Positions 43,268-52,327 of a stretch of 64,000 nt of DNA are shown here, one piece after another. The notes beneath the pieces were generated by a model, which worked only from the letters and a program-made list of their open reading frames with translations, did not search any database and had not been told where the DNA came from. Each line of letters opens with the position of its first letter. Position 1 is the stretch's first letter. The stretch comes from CAYVZU01 sp964455935 (lineage in GTDB: Bacteria > Fibrobacterota > CAYVZU01), in assembly GCA_964455935.1 (NCBI GenBank), contig CAYVZU010000002.1:1-64000 (forward strand). Direction: 5' to 3'. The position numbers and the translations under genes are program-made.

Positions 43268-43798
43268 TTAAGACCCGCGCATTCCTCCAAAAAACAGAAA
43301 CAGTGCAATCAAAACGAGAGCCTGGACCAACCAACCAACCAGACACACACCAACAGCCCGGAAGGTGCTTTTGTAATCAAGCGCCTGCCGTACGGCAACC
43401 ACCATGGCCAGAAGCATCCAAATCGAAGCAGCGAAGAAAATTATTCCCGAAAGCCCCGGAACAAGACCTAAAACCCGAATCAATCCGGGGGAACTGGAAA
43501 AGCCAATGGTACGCAGCAATTCGCCATAGTCTGTCCGGGTCTGCGGTTCGGGAAAAAAACGTTTTCCAATAAAAAATGTGATATAGGCCCAGATAAACCA
43601 CCCCAGCAAAGCCGAAACCGTACCGGCGACCATACCGGGAAGCGCACCCCTGTGATAGGTCCCCACACCGGCCGCAAGGCTTGAAAGAACCACAACCAGC
43701 ATGGCCTGGCTCAGGGCGCCTCGGTCGGCCTCCACCTCTTCATACACCGAGGACTCAAGCTTGGCTGCGCGGACCATGCGTCCGGCGATTTCATTCAT
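43268..43798 (-). CDS. YIP1-family membrane protein
   Basis: 176 residues, five membrane segments (QAMLVVVLSSLAAGVGT, MVAGTVSALLGWFIWAYITF, IIFFAASIWMLLAMVVAV, AVGVCLVGWLVQALVLIALF). Pattern YEEVEADRGALSQAM, ELLRTIGFSSSPGLI, and AVRQALDYKSTFRAVGV matches the YIP1 domain; bacterial members lack a known function. ATG 43798 follows GAGGAGG. Confidence 0.8.
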   Translation of the reverse strand: MNEIAGRMVRAAKLESSVYEEVEADRGALSQAMLVVVLSSLAAGVGTYHRGALPGMVAGTVSALLGWFIWAYITFFIGKRFFPEPQTRTDYGELLRTIGFSSSPGLIRVLGLVPGLSGIIFFAASIWMLLAMVVAVRQALDYKSTFRAVGVCLVGWLVQALVLIALFLFFGGMRGS

Positions 43799-44045
43799 AA
43801 TGCCTCCTCCATGGTTTTCATTGCAGAAGCCCATCCCGAACGCAGTCGGGGGCTGGTCCAAAGACATAGATGGTGAAAGGCAAGGGTCGAGTCAAGGATT
43901 ATCAGAGCGCGATAGGAGGACGCGAAGCATGGAAGAGGATGGAAGGCATTCAGGGACGCCGGAACGGCGCATACTTGACCCGAAACCCTTTCAGCGCCTG
44001 CGGGTAAGAATTAACAACCTTTGGAGGGCCGTAAAGAGCCGCTTG

Positions 44046-44759
44046 TCATGCCTTGGACAATCCCCGCTCATTTAAAAACTTGCGGGCGGACTCCAGACTG
44101 GGAAAGAAATGAAAAAGCTCGTGAAGATTAAGAATATCGAAGAGATCCCGGATAATACGGTTTGCACGCGCGCAGGCGATCACGCCGCCCTTCCTGTGAA
44201 AGCCGTCGGCAAACCGCACCAGGCCGCCAATGACGATGCTGTCCAGAATTCCAAGGTCGCCAAAATCGAATTCGGCAAATTGCACGGAGGGGCCGATCTT
44301 CAAAAGCTTCCGGGCCAATTCGCGTTCTTTTCGAAGCCCGGTAATCATCCCGCTCATGACAATTCTGGCCAGCACACCCTCGCATTCGACCTTCACTCCG
44401 GAAAGAGAAGGAGAAACATTTTCCTTTCCAATCAGATCTTTTTCGATTTCAAACTCCTCAAGAGTTCTGTAAATGGGAATAATTCGGTCAATGTTGGCGG
44501 TTCGCAGCACATTTTCCACTTCGGCGGAAGCATTGACAATGGCCAGCTCGCCTTTCGAGGCAACAATATCTTTGTGGAGCTTCACGACAAGACTGATTTC
44601 CGGGCTATAGAGATTGCGCATGGATTCCATATCTAGAGCGATGCGCACGCCGGCTTTGGCGACCAAGGACGCCAGATCCTTTTGGGCTTGATCCAGGTCC
44701 CCCGAAGGGATGTTCTCCATGGCGGCAAGGAGATACCCGCCTGCCTGTGTAATCTTCAC
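44046..44759 (-). CDS. Double STAS-domain protein
   Basis: 237 residues made of two STAS domains: about 1-110 (VRIALDMESMRNLYSPEISL, strand-helix pattern of anti-sigma-factor antagonists) and about 125-237 (VQFAEFDFGDLGILDSIVIG with a Ser at the phosphorylation position). Overlaps fapA by 4 bp (44756-44759), so they are co-translated. STAS domains bind nucleotides or anti-sigma factors; with FapA this suggests a polymer/flagellum-polarity or signalling complex. Function inferred only. Confidence 0.8.
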   Translation of the reverse strand: MKITQAGGYLLAAMENIPSGDLDQAQKDLASLVAKAGVRIALDMESMRNLYSPEISLVVKLHKDIVASKGELAIVNASAEVENVLRTANIDRIIPIYRTLEEFEIEKDLIGKENVSPSLSGVKVECEGVLARIVMSGMITGLRKERELARKLLKIGPSVQFAEFDFGDLGILDSIVIGGLVRFADGFHRKGGVIACARANRIIRDLFDILNLHELFHFFPSLESARKFLNERGLSKA

Positions 44760-46438
44760 GAGCCACCCCCTTCCGTTGCCGGTCCGGACTTGATTTCATC
44801 ATCCTTCAGCCAGAATCTCTGGCCGTGCACCACTTGCTTCAGCTCCGTTCGCCGGCCGCAGAAATCCAGGATGACCATGGGATAGCCGGTTCGAATTATG
44901 ATTTCGGAATCCAACGTGATTGGCCCGGATTGCCGGGATGCAAGCTCGGCGCGCTTCGCCTGAACGTACTCCAACTTCTTGCCAAGCGAGATATATTCAT
45001 CCATCACCTTCTTGAGTTCCAATTTGGCTTTTTCCCCCAGCGACTCGGTCTTGCGGATCATGCTATTCATCAGCTTCAGCCGCTTTTCGACCGGCTCCCG
45101 GGCAATGTTGATTTTGGCCTCCAACGCCTCAAGTTCCTTCGCTTTTTTGTCGCCCTTCTCAAGGTCGAAGCGTGCCACACGCAGTATGGTCGCAAGCCCT
45201 TTGGCAATTCCCGCTTCATAAACCTCAATTCGTTTGGAGGCCGACAAAACGCCTCCGGCCGCGACGCCTCCCCGTTCGCACAGGAAAATCGACTCGGCCC
45301 GCGCCTGGCAGTGAAGAAGGTGCTTTGAAGCCTTCAATTGGCCCTCCGTTTCCAGGAAGGCCTGCTGCGCGAAACCGACTTCGATGTCATGCTTGGCAAT
45401 GAGCCGGGCTTTGTCGCCGCCCAATACTCCGCTATGCACCACGATGCTGCCGTTGCGCGAAACTACTTCGGCGGCTTCCACCCCGCCCTGAATGAGAATG
45501 TCCTCGTCGGCTTCCACCCGGAAACCCGTTCGCACGGACCCCTTGATAACCACGGCCCCCTGGTATTTAATGTTTCCGGTCGAATAATCAACATCTTTTT
45601 CGAGCGTTAAAACGCGACCGATACAAATCAGGCCGTCTCTCTCGAAGAGAAAGCCCCGGCAGGCGGCAATTAATTTCTTTCCATCCTCGGAGATGGTGGT
45701 ATTTTCGCCGGCCGGCAGGCCGGCGTCTTCGCCTTTCCTACATGGCACAACTTTCCCATAAACGTCCTGGCCGTCTTCCCCCGAGGTTGGCGGAAGGCGC
45801 GTCGCGATGACATCATTCTCACTGACCTGGCGGAACGTCTTGATACCCTTGAAATCGACCCGCCCATCCAGTCTCTCGCGCGGCTTATTGTCCGGCGTCA
45901 CGACAACTTCGAAGCTGATCTGAGCATTCACCCCGTGGCGCGGCGGTTTGCCTTTGGCCACATTTACGGGAGTGTTTGGGGTGCTTGCCTTGGTAAGGCC
46001 CGCAACCGCGGCCTCATCGACCGGGCAGATGATCCCAAGCCCTCGCAAACGGTACAGAATATCCTGGGCCGCGATCTGAACCCCGGCTTGGGCCGCCTCG
46101 GCGCTCACCGTCACCGCAACGTTCATCCGGTCATCGGAAACCGTGACAAGAATATATTTGTCCTTGCTCAGATCGTAATATTCGAAAGGCGCTCCGATTC
46201 GTTCGGGCGCTCCCCGGCCGCGGTTGACCACGTCCTCGATGCGCGCCCAATCGACGTTCAGCGCCCGGGCATCAAGGAGTTCCTGGCGGATCTTGGGCAG
46301 GTCGAGCACTTCTTTCTGGTCCCGGCTGACACTCAGATACCAGCCATCCGGGCGCTTTTCGATCCGATTAAAAAAGGCCGTGAGCAAGCCGGGCGTGCCA
46401 TTGACGGCAGGAGAAGGCGGGGTCGAGTTTGATTCCAT
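44756..46438 (-). CDS. FapA / DUF342 family protein
   Basis: 560 residues. Cytoplasmic DUF342/FapA: N-terminal small domain (about 15-110), then the long right-handed beta-helix-like repeat domain (about 130-400: SVRTGFRVEADEDILIQGGV, RNGSIVVHSGVLGGDKARLI), then an antiparallel coiled coil (about 415-490), then the C-terminal strand domain. VYGKVVPCRKGEDAGLPAGE is typical. Co-translated with a double STAS protein (4 bp overlap). FapA members bind polar or cell-division sites in Vibrio and others. Confidence 0.88.
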   Translation of the reverse strand: MESNSTPPSPAVNGTPGLLTAFFNRIEKRPDGWYLSVSRDQKEVLDLPKIRQELLDARALNVDWARIEDVVNRGRGAPERIGAPFEYYDLSKDKYILVTVSDDRMNVAVTVSAEAAQAGVQIAAQDILYRLRGLGIICPVDEAAVAGLTKASTPNTPVNVAKGKPPRHGVNAQISFEVVVTPDNKPRERLDGRVDFKGIKTFRQVSENDVIATRLPPTSGEDGQDVYGKVVPCRKGEDAGLPAGENTTISEDGKKLIAACRGFLFERDGLICIGRVLTLEKDVDYSTGNIKYQGAVVIKGSVRTGFRVEADEDILIQGGVEAAEVVSRNGSIVVHSGVLGGDKARLIAKHDIEVGFAQQAFLETEGQLKASKHLLHCQARAESIFLCERGGVAAGGVLSASKRIEVYEAGIAKGLATILRVARFDLEKGDKKAKELEALEAKINIAREPVEKRLKLMNSMIRKTESLGEKAKLELKKVMDEYISLGKKLEYVQAKRAELASRQSGPITLDSEIIIRTGYPMVILDFCGRRTELKQVVHGQRFWLKDDEIKSGPATEGGGS

Positions 46439-46492
46439 GAATGTTTTAAAAACTAAATCGAGACTCCGAAAATTTCAATTTTAAATTGTAGA

Positions 46493-46658
46493 TAGAGCGC
46501 ATCTCAAAAAGGATTTCGCGGGCCGAAGCCCTGCGAAAACGACGCAGGCAAGGCGCGCGAAGCAGGCGTATCAGAGGGAGATACGCCGATGGAGCGCAAC
46601 GAAGCTTGCGACGTTTGCAGCCGGGCGATTCCAGAAAGCCTTTTTGAAATGCGCTCTA
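46493..46658. mobile_element. 166-bp palindromic element, copy 1
   Basis: Begins TAGAGCGCATCTCAAAAAGG and ends CCTTTTTGAAATGCGCTCTA, i.e. 20-bp imperfect inverted ends, flanked by a possible TA duplication. About 85% identical to copy 2 (62739-62903) in the opposite orientation. Internal words GGGCCGAAGCCC and GGCGCGCGAAGCAGGCG also pair. No coding capacity. Confidence 0.8.
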
Positions 46659-46980
46659 CACAGGTTCCCATGAAACCGGCGATACGCCCTGGTGGAGTCT
46701 GCTCGAAACATTGCGCACGGCATCGGGGGTTGACCTGCTCTCGGACGATCCGGCCGGTGAGGAGCCCATGCTGAATATTGCGCTGACTTGCGCCCGGAAT
46801 TTTCTTAACCATTCCGTGAATCCCAGGGCCTTGTCAATGGCCAATCAGACTCTCAATGAGCAGGGAGAACCCATTGACGTGATTCCGTCAACGTCCGATG
46901 TCAATCCGGGGTATCACACGGGCCTTAGCGTTATGGATTTTTTATGCGCCTGGAACGAATGCAAAGACAGGCCTGAATGA
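46651..46980 (+). pseudogene. Orphan 3' coding fragment, unknown
   Basis: Open frame from the end of the 166-bp element, reading ALYTGSHETGDTPWWSLLET, LRTASGVDLLSDD..., to TGA at 46978. The composition looks protein-like, but the frame is open only back into the element (stop TGA at 46645), so a longer gene may have been cut by the insertion. A short alternative starts at ATG 46768 (70 residues) with GAGGAG. No family recognised. Confidence 0.4.
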
Positions 46981-47018
46981 TTTCAATGTTCGGCAGGAGA
47001 AATAGCTGGAGGCAATCC

Positions 47019-48008
47019 TCACGATCGGATACTGAACCTGTGCCGCGTTTCGCTGTAAAAAAGAGTCGTCTCGGCCTTGATGCATTTCGGCTTCGTATGC
47101 AAAAACCGGACGGGATTGAAAAAGCCCAGTTGAAGCAGTTCCTTGAGACTCAGGAATCCAAGTCCAGATAGAAAATTCATGCACTCCAGGATCGTGGCAG
47201 AGGAACCCACCAGACACCCCTTTTCCGGATTGTGCAGCCGGCCGTTTGGCTCCAGAATCGCCTTGTTGTCGAGCGCATTGTAAACGCCCGGCGGAAGGCC
47301 TGCGATGGAGGAGGCGTCGCTGGTCACGGCCACATTTCTGATGCCCTTGGCCCGGATGATTGTCTTAATCGCGGAGACCGGCAGATGATGGCCATCCGTG
47401 ATGATCAGGGCCGCCAAATCCGAGGCAATGCCGTCCCAAATGGGGTTTGGATGCCGCGGCAACACGTTGGGAACCGCATTCCCCAGGTGCGTCAAAAGGG
47501 TTGCTCCGGCGCATCGCAGTCGTTCCAGGTCGGTCTCGCCGGCCAATTGGTGGCCCAGCGAAACCACGACGCCCCTCGAAACCGCATGCCGCGCCAGTTC
47601 GGCCGCCCCCTCGACCTCCGCAGCGATGGTGATGAGTGTCAACCGCCCACGGCTCCATGCCAGTAATTGATCGAGTAACCGACAGTCGGGGCGGGACACA
47701 TGGTTTGGAGTATGAGCGCCGACTGCGCCCGGTTTGTCCGAGAGAAATGGCCCTTCCAGGTGAATTCCCGGAATTCGGCCCGCCAATCCATTGCGCTCGA
47801 TGGCATTTGAGATCAGATTCAGGTTGCGCTCATAAACCGGGGTCGGACAGGTAATCAGGGTCGGTAGAAATGCCGCTGTTCCGTGCGCAAGCAAGGCACG
47901 GCTGGCTTTGAGAAACTGCTTCTCCGTTAATTGGGGATCGGAAAAACTGATTCCCAAATATCCATTGACCTGGAGATCCACAAAACCGGGAATGGGTAAT
48001 TCAATCAT
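47019..48008 (-). CDS. nagA: N-acetylglucosamine-6-phosphate deacetylase-like
   Basis: 330 residues, amidohydrolase. IPGIHLEGPFLSDKPGAVGAH near 80 (metal Glu), LGHQLAGETDL and THLGNAVPNVLPRHP near 170-195 (metal His residues), GHHLP and TSDASSIAGLPPG near 222-250 (catalytic Asp). This is the NagA pattern, but the N-terminal beta domain is short and the fold lacks the usual ~40 residues, so another amide substrate is possible. Divergent from a class-III aminotransferase with a shared 243-bp promoter region. Confidence 0.75.
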   Translation of the reverse strand: MIELPIPGFVDLQVNGYLGISFSDPQLTEKQFLKASRALLAHGTAAFLPTLITCPTPVYERNLNLISNAIERNGLAGRIPGIHLEGPFLSDKPGAVGAHTPNHVSRPDCRLLDQLLAWSRGRLTLITIAAEVEGAAELARHAVSRGVVVSLGHQLAGETDLERLRCAGATLLTHLGNAVPNVLPRHPNPIWDGIASDLAALIITDGHHLPVSAIKTIIRAKGIRNVAVTSDASSIAGLPPGVYNALDNKAILEPNGRLHNPEKGCLVGSSATILECMNFLSGLGFLSLKELLQLGFFNPVRFLHTKPKCIKAETTLFYSETRHRFSIRS

Positions 48009-48200
48009 GGTTGCATCCTCTATAAACGGCGGATATTTCTGCCTTGCCGCTTTCAACAAGAAACCGGGGCAAGGGATTAATCAGAATTACTCCTATCCCC
48101 CGCCTTTTCTCTTTCTTGACTCCAATCCATTAAGAAGTCTAAATTAAAAACATAATATGTTAATAATTCACCTGCCAACGACCTTTTCCAACAGCACGGC

Positions 48201-48229
48201 TTGCTATGCTCACCGAATCTCGATATAAC
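48201..48229 (+). promoter_or_regulatory. Likely sigma-70 promoter of the aminotransferase operon
   Basis: TTGCTA (48201-48206), 17 bp, TATAAC (48224-48229), 23 bp before the ATG at 48252 and immediately before AAGGAG (48241-48246). Four of six and five of six match to consensus. Confidence 0.55.
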
Positions 48230-48251
48230 ATCACCTTTTCAAGGAGACCCT

Positions 48252-49661
48252 ATGGCCAGCTTTAAACGCAAATATGCGCTTACCCCTGTGGACGTCGCAA
48301 AGGTCGAGACCAAGCACCGCCGGATTGTAACCAAAATCCCGGTTCCCGAATCGCTCCCGATTCTGGAGCGCCTGGAAGCATTCGAGCCCATGTCCATGCA
48401 GGGCCAGCCGCCAATCGTGGTTCATAGAGCCGAAGGAATCTATGTCTATGATAAATGGGGAAACAAGTGGCTCGATTGGTCGTCGGGTGTGCTCATCTCC
48501 AATGTGGGCAACGGCCATCCCGAGATCTGCAAGGCCATTCGCGAAATGGTCGACCGTCCCCTGCTTTCAACCTACGTTTTTCCCCATGAAGGCCGGGCCG
48601 AACTGGCGGAACTGCTGGCCGGTTTGGCACCCGCGCCGAATTACAAAGTATTCCTTCTCTCCACGGGCGCCGAAGCCACCGAGAACTGCATCAAGCTCTC
48701 GAAAACCTATGCTCTTGAAAAGCACGGCCCCGAGAAAAGATTCATGGTCACGTTCGGCAATGCATTCCACGGCCGGACCATGGGAGCGCAACTGGCAGGC
48801 GGCAATCCGGCGCTGAAGAAGTGGCTGGGCAAGACCGACGATAGCTTCGTCCAGGTGCCTTTCCCCGACGGATACAAGAACGAAAACACGAGTTTCGAAC
48901 TCTTTCTTTCCACGCTTAAGAAACTGGGGATCACCGGCAAACAGGTCGCCGGGGTTATGTCCGAGTCCTACCAGGGCGTGGGCCCGGATTTTCTGCCAAT
49001 CGAATACGCGAAGAAGCTCGAGGCCTGGTGCCGCGAAAACGATGTGGTTCTGACAATGGATGAGGTCCAGGCCGGGTTCGGCCGCAGCGGAAAATGGTTC
49101 ACGTTCGAGCACTATGGCATCAAGCCGGATTTGATCGCCTGCGGCAAAGGCATTTCCAGTTCGCTGCCGATTGCCGCCGTACTCGGCCGCGAAGACATCA
49201 TGGGCCTGTATGCGCCGGGTTCCATGACCAGCACGCATTCGGCCTCTCCCCTGCCCGTAGCTTCCGCCATTGCCAATATCAAGCTTTTGAAATCCGGCAA
49301 CTACATTAAAAACGCGGCTTCTTTGGGACCGGTGCTCAAAGACGGCCTTCTGGAAATCCAGAAGCGTCACCCCAAACAGGCGGGCTGCGTGCAGGCCCTT
49401 GGCCTCGTGGCGGGAATACAGATAGCAAAACCGGGGACCAGGGAACCGGATAGCGCAACGGCCATCAAGATCAACGAGAAGTGTTTCCAGAGCGGTCTTT
49501 TGATGTTCGCCCCCGTTGGCGTGGGCGGCGAGTGCATCAAGATCGCGCCGCCGCTGGATATTCCCGAAGATGCTCTGCGAGAGGGGCTTGAGGTGTTGGG
49601 AAGCGCCATGGATGCGATTCTGGCCCCCTCGTGCCAATCGTGCTCTTGTTGCACGTACTAA
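48252..49661 (+). CDS. Class III aminotransferase with Cys-rich tail
   Basis: 469 residues, PLP-dependent, GabT/argD/ornithine-type. WLDWSSGVLISNVGNGHPE near 78, LSTGAEATENCIKL near 135, NAFHGRTMGAQ near 172, MDEVQAGFGRSGKWF near 265 (Asp binding PLP ring), ACGKGISSSLPIAAV with the Schiff-base Lys near 296. The last ten residues, SCQSCSCCTY, have four cysteines, not typical of the fold. ATG 48252, good RBS. Followed by a ROK protein and a Gfo/Idh/MocA enzyme; substrate probably an amino-sugar-derived keto acid or aldehyde, by inference. Confidence 0.85.
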   Translation: MASFKRKYALTPVDVAKVETKHRRIVTKIPVPESLPILERLEAFEPMSMQGQPPIVVHRAEGIYVYDKWGNKWLDWSSGVLISNVGNGHPEICKAIREMVDRPLLSTYVFPHEGRAELAELLAGLAPAPNYKVFLLSTGAEATENCIKLSKTYALEKHGPEKRFMVTFGNAFHGRTMGAQLAGGNPALKKWLGKTDDSFVQVPFPDGYKNENTSFELFLSTLKKLGITGKQVAGVMSESYQGVGPDFLPIEYAKKLEAWCRENDVVLTMDEVQAGFGRSGKWFTFEHYGIKPDLIACGKGISSSLPIAAVLGREDIMGLYAPGSMTSTHSASPLPVASAIANIKLLKSGNYIKNAASLGPVLKDGLLEIQKRHPKQAGCVQALGLVAGIQIAKPGTREPDSATAIKINEKCFQSGLLMFAPVGVGGECIKIAPPLDIPEDALREGLEVLGSAMDAILAPSCQSCSCCTY

Positions 49662-49683
49662 AACAGGGTACGGTACACAAATC

Positions 49684-50877
49684 ATGGTGTTCTCGTTCGA
49701 CCAGGTCTTTGAGGGCTTTGGCCATCGCGTTAAGGACCAGGAGAAAGCCCGGATTTTCGAGGCGATCCGCGCCAATCCGGGTACAACGCGCAAGCAGTTG
49801 GCATCCCAGCTTGAAATCCGGCCTACCTCGGTAAGCATGGCGGTCGGAGAGCTGCTCACCGGGAAATTGGTCATCGAAAGCTCAAGCCGACCCGGAACTC
49901 GCGGGAGGCCTGAGATTGGACTCTCGGGCAACGCCAACCGGTTTGCGGTGGCTACCTTCTACGTGATCGGTCGAAGCCTGGTTATGGCTCTGGTCAATCT
50001 GGCCGAGAATACCCTGTTTGAAAACTCCCTGAACCTGCCTCCAAGGTCCGGGCCCAGCCAGTTCGAATGCGCGATACGCAGGCTGCTGGAAGAAGCGAAA
50101 TCCCGGCTTCCGCATGCCACGGAGCTTCTGGGGGCGGCTTTTTCTCTCGTTGGTACGGTTGATTCCGCGGCCAAAAAATGGGTCTGCACCGCGCGGTGGC
50201 CTCGCCTGCGCAACATCGATTTTAAGGGATTGGAGAGGGATCTGGGCATGACGGTTTCTGTGCGGCGCGCCCTGGATACGGAATTGGCGTTTCTCCTGGC
50301 CAGCGGGCCGAAACTGCGAACCGGCGGCACCGTGCTCTTCCACTGGGGTTTTGGGATCGGTTCGGCTTATGCCTGGAACGGACGGATTCTCGATTCCTCG
50401 GTTGGCCGGTTTGGCGAGATTGGACACACCCGGATTGACATCACTTCCCGCCGCAAATGCCTTTGCGGCGGCTTCGGATGCCTGGAAACCGAAGCTTCAT
50501 TGTGGGCATTGCTTCCGGCACTGCGCAAAGAAAATCCAGCCACCCCACAGGATGAAGGCAAGTTGGCGGCATTTCTGCAAACCAACGGCTTTCGTGCGCC
50601 CAGCGCCTTGGAGCGCGGCACCCGCTATGTGGGCGAAGGAATTTTGAACCTTTACAAAATTCTCTATCCGGACCGAATCCTGGCCGTGGGTCCTTTCTTC
50701 GAATCACCCTCGCTATTCAAGTCCGTGAATCGCTGTTTCCGGAGCGGTCTGCCGGGCTACGCGCGAAAACAGGTTCGATTCACACCAATCCAAGGCGGAT
50801 TCAAAGGCTGCCTTCTGGGCAGCGCCTTGCCATTTTTTGAGGAAAGGCTTCGACATGACCTTATCGCCAAGTCCTAA
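49684..50877 (+). CDS. ROK-family protein (repressor type)
   Basis: 397 residues. N-terminal winged-helix (about 15-75: NPGTTRKQLASQLEIRPTSV), then a ROK sugar-kinase-like core with IGSAYAWNGRIL, the zinc motif GEIGHTRID...CLCGGFGCLET. The catalytic DxGxT phosphate-binding motif is absent from its usual place, so it is a NagC/XylR-like sugar-responsive regulator rather than a kinase. Starts 22 bp after the aminotransferase, which it probably controls. Confidence 0.85.
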   Translation: MVFSFDQVFEGFGHRVKDQEKARIFEAIRANPGTTRKQLASQLEIRPTSVSMAVGELLTGKLVIESSSRPGTRGRPEIGLSGNANRFAVATFYVIGRSLVMALVNLAENTLFENSLNLPPRSGPSQFECAIRRLLEEAKSRLPHATELLGAAFSLVGTVDSAAKKWVCTARWPRLRNIDFKGLERDLGMTVSVRRALDTELAFLLASGPKLRTGGTVLFHWGFGIGSAYAWNGRILDSSVGRFGEIGHTRIDITSRRKCLCGGFGCLETEASLWALLPALRKENPATPQDEGKLAAFLQTNGFRAPSALERGTRYVGEGILNLYKILYPDRILAVGPFFESPSLFKSVNRCFRSGLPGYARKQVRFTPIQGGFKGCLLGSALPFFEERLRHDLIAKS

Positions 50878-50884
50878 TGCAACA

Positions 50885-50960
50885 ACCAAATCCGCGGATT
50901 TCGCCGACAAATATAGACAGGAAAATTTGTGTTCATCCGCATCATCTGCAGATTATTTCT
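50885..50960. repeat. Degenerate 'CCGCGGATT' intergenic repeat
   Basis: AAATCCGCGGATTTCGCC then TGTGTTCATCCGCATCATC and TGCAGATTA, an intergenic repeat family found dispersed in many bacteria. Sits between the ROK gene and the Gfo/Idh/MocA gene. Confidence 0.5.
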
Positions 50961-50984
50961 TTATCGAAATAACAAGGAGGCCCT

Positions 50985-52247
50985 ATGCAAAAACCCATTG
51001 ACGTGACCATCGTTGGCGGAGGCATGATCACAAACGATTTGATTCTGCCGTCGGTATATCATCTGCAACGGACTGGAGTTGTTGGGAAGGTGCAGATCTG
51101 TGCGCTCAACAACTCGCCGCTGAAAGCGCTCAAAGAGAACAAAGAGATTCTGGAAGCCTTTCCCGGCCAGGATTTTGTAGCCCATCCATCTTTGAGTGAG
51201 AAACCCGATCGTAAGTTTCCAGACATGTTTAAGGAAGTCCTGGCTTCCATGCCTCCCCGCCAGGTCGTGGTCGTGGCCATGCCGGATCAACTCCACTATT
51301 CGGTGATTAAAGAGGCGCTGAAAAACCATCAACACATTCTCTGCGTGAAGCCGCTGGTGCTTCAATACGCGCAGGACATCGAGATTGAAGAGGAAGCTTA
51401 CAACAAAGGGCTCTTCGTGGGTGTTGAATACCACAAGCGTTTTGACCGGCGGGCGCTGATGGCCAAACGCGGTTACCAGTTGGGCCAATTTGGCGAATTT
51501 GTTATGGGCGAAGCCAAAATGATCGAACCCTATTACTATCGCCATTCCAATTTCCAGAACTGGTTCACCTGCGACAAGACCGATCCGTTCGTGTATGTGG
51601 GCTGTCACTATGTCGATCTTGTGTATTTCATCACCGGCCTCAAGCCCGTGGAGGTCTCGGTTTCGGGGATCAAGGGCAAGTTCCCCAACGGCAACGAAGG
51701 GTACATGTGGGCCAACGGCCGCGTGCGCTATGAAAACGGCGCCATTTTATCCGTGATTGACGGCCTTGGATACCCCGATGAAGGCGCGGGCTCGAACGAG
51801 CAAAACCTGGAGATGTTCTTTGAAGGGCCCAACAAAAGCGGACTGATCAAGCATGATGACCAGTTCCGCGGCGTCGAACACTGCTATCTGGATGGGATTG
51901 GCTGCGGAGGCTCGCATTTCAATTACGTGAGTCCCGATTTCTATCGCATCATTCCATGGGAAGGAGCCGGATACAAACCCGTGGGTTACGGGTACGAATC
52001 CGTTGCCGCAACCATCAACATGGCCGCCAGTATTGAGACCGAAGTGGCGGGCATGAGTGAAACGGATTCGCTGAAACGCCGGCAGCAAATTATCAAGGAG
52101 ACGGATAAGAAGGGCATTATCGCCACCCCGGCCAACAGCTACATCAACGAACTTGTCGTTGAAGCAGCCCGGATGTCGATCCTAAGCGACGGCATACCCG
52201 TGAAAATTGTCTATGGTGACAAACCGCACGTGGAGAAAAGAATTTGA
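50985..52247 (+). CDS. Gfo/Idh/MocA-family oxidoreductase
   Basis: 420 residues. NAD(P)-binding Rossmann domain (VTIVGGGMITNDL, VVVAMPDQLHYSVI, LCVKPLV in place of EKP) then a C-terminal alpha/beta domain (GVEYHKRFDRRALMAK). Probably sugar or inositol-like alcohol dehydrogenase. Strong RBS AAGGAGG. Third gene of an aminotransferase-ROK-oxidoreductase set, suggesting catabolism or synthesis of an amino sugar or inositol derivative. Confidence 0.82.
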   Translation: MQKPIDVTIVGGGMITNDLILPSVYHLQRTGVVGKVQICALNNSPLKALKENKEILEAFPGQDFVAHPSLSEKPDRKFPDMFKEVLASMPPRQVVVVAMPDQLHYSVIKEALKNHQHILCVKPLVLQYAQDIEIEEEAYNKGLFVGVEYHKRFDRRALMAKRGYQLGQFGEFVMGEAKMIEPYYYRHSNFQNWFTCDKTDPFVYVGCHYVDLVYFITGLKPVEVSVSGIKGKFPNGNEGYMWANGRVRYENGAILSVIDGLGYPDEGAGSNEQNLEMFFEGPNKSGLIKHDDQFRGVEHCYLDGIGCGGSHFNYVSPDFYRIIPWEGAGYKPVGYGYESVAATINMAASIETEVAGMSETDSLKRRQQIIKETDKKGIIATPANSYINELVVEAARMSILSDGIPVKIVYGDKPHVEKRI

Positions 52248-52255
52248 CGGAATTG

Positions 52256-52322
52256 ACAGGATTCCCGGGAGATTTACAGGATAAGAAATCCGGCTAAGCC
52301 TGTATCCTGTCTTCCGGCTTTG
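52256..52322. repeat. ACAGGAT-type hairpin repeat
   Basis: GACAGGATTCCC, TTTACAGGATAAG and GCCTGTATCCTGTCTTCCGG form an imperfect inverted repeat between the oxidoreductase and PilZ genes; may act as the oxidoreductase 3' hairpin. Confidence 0.5.
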
Positions 52323-52327
52323 TATCC

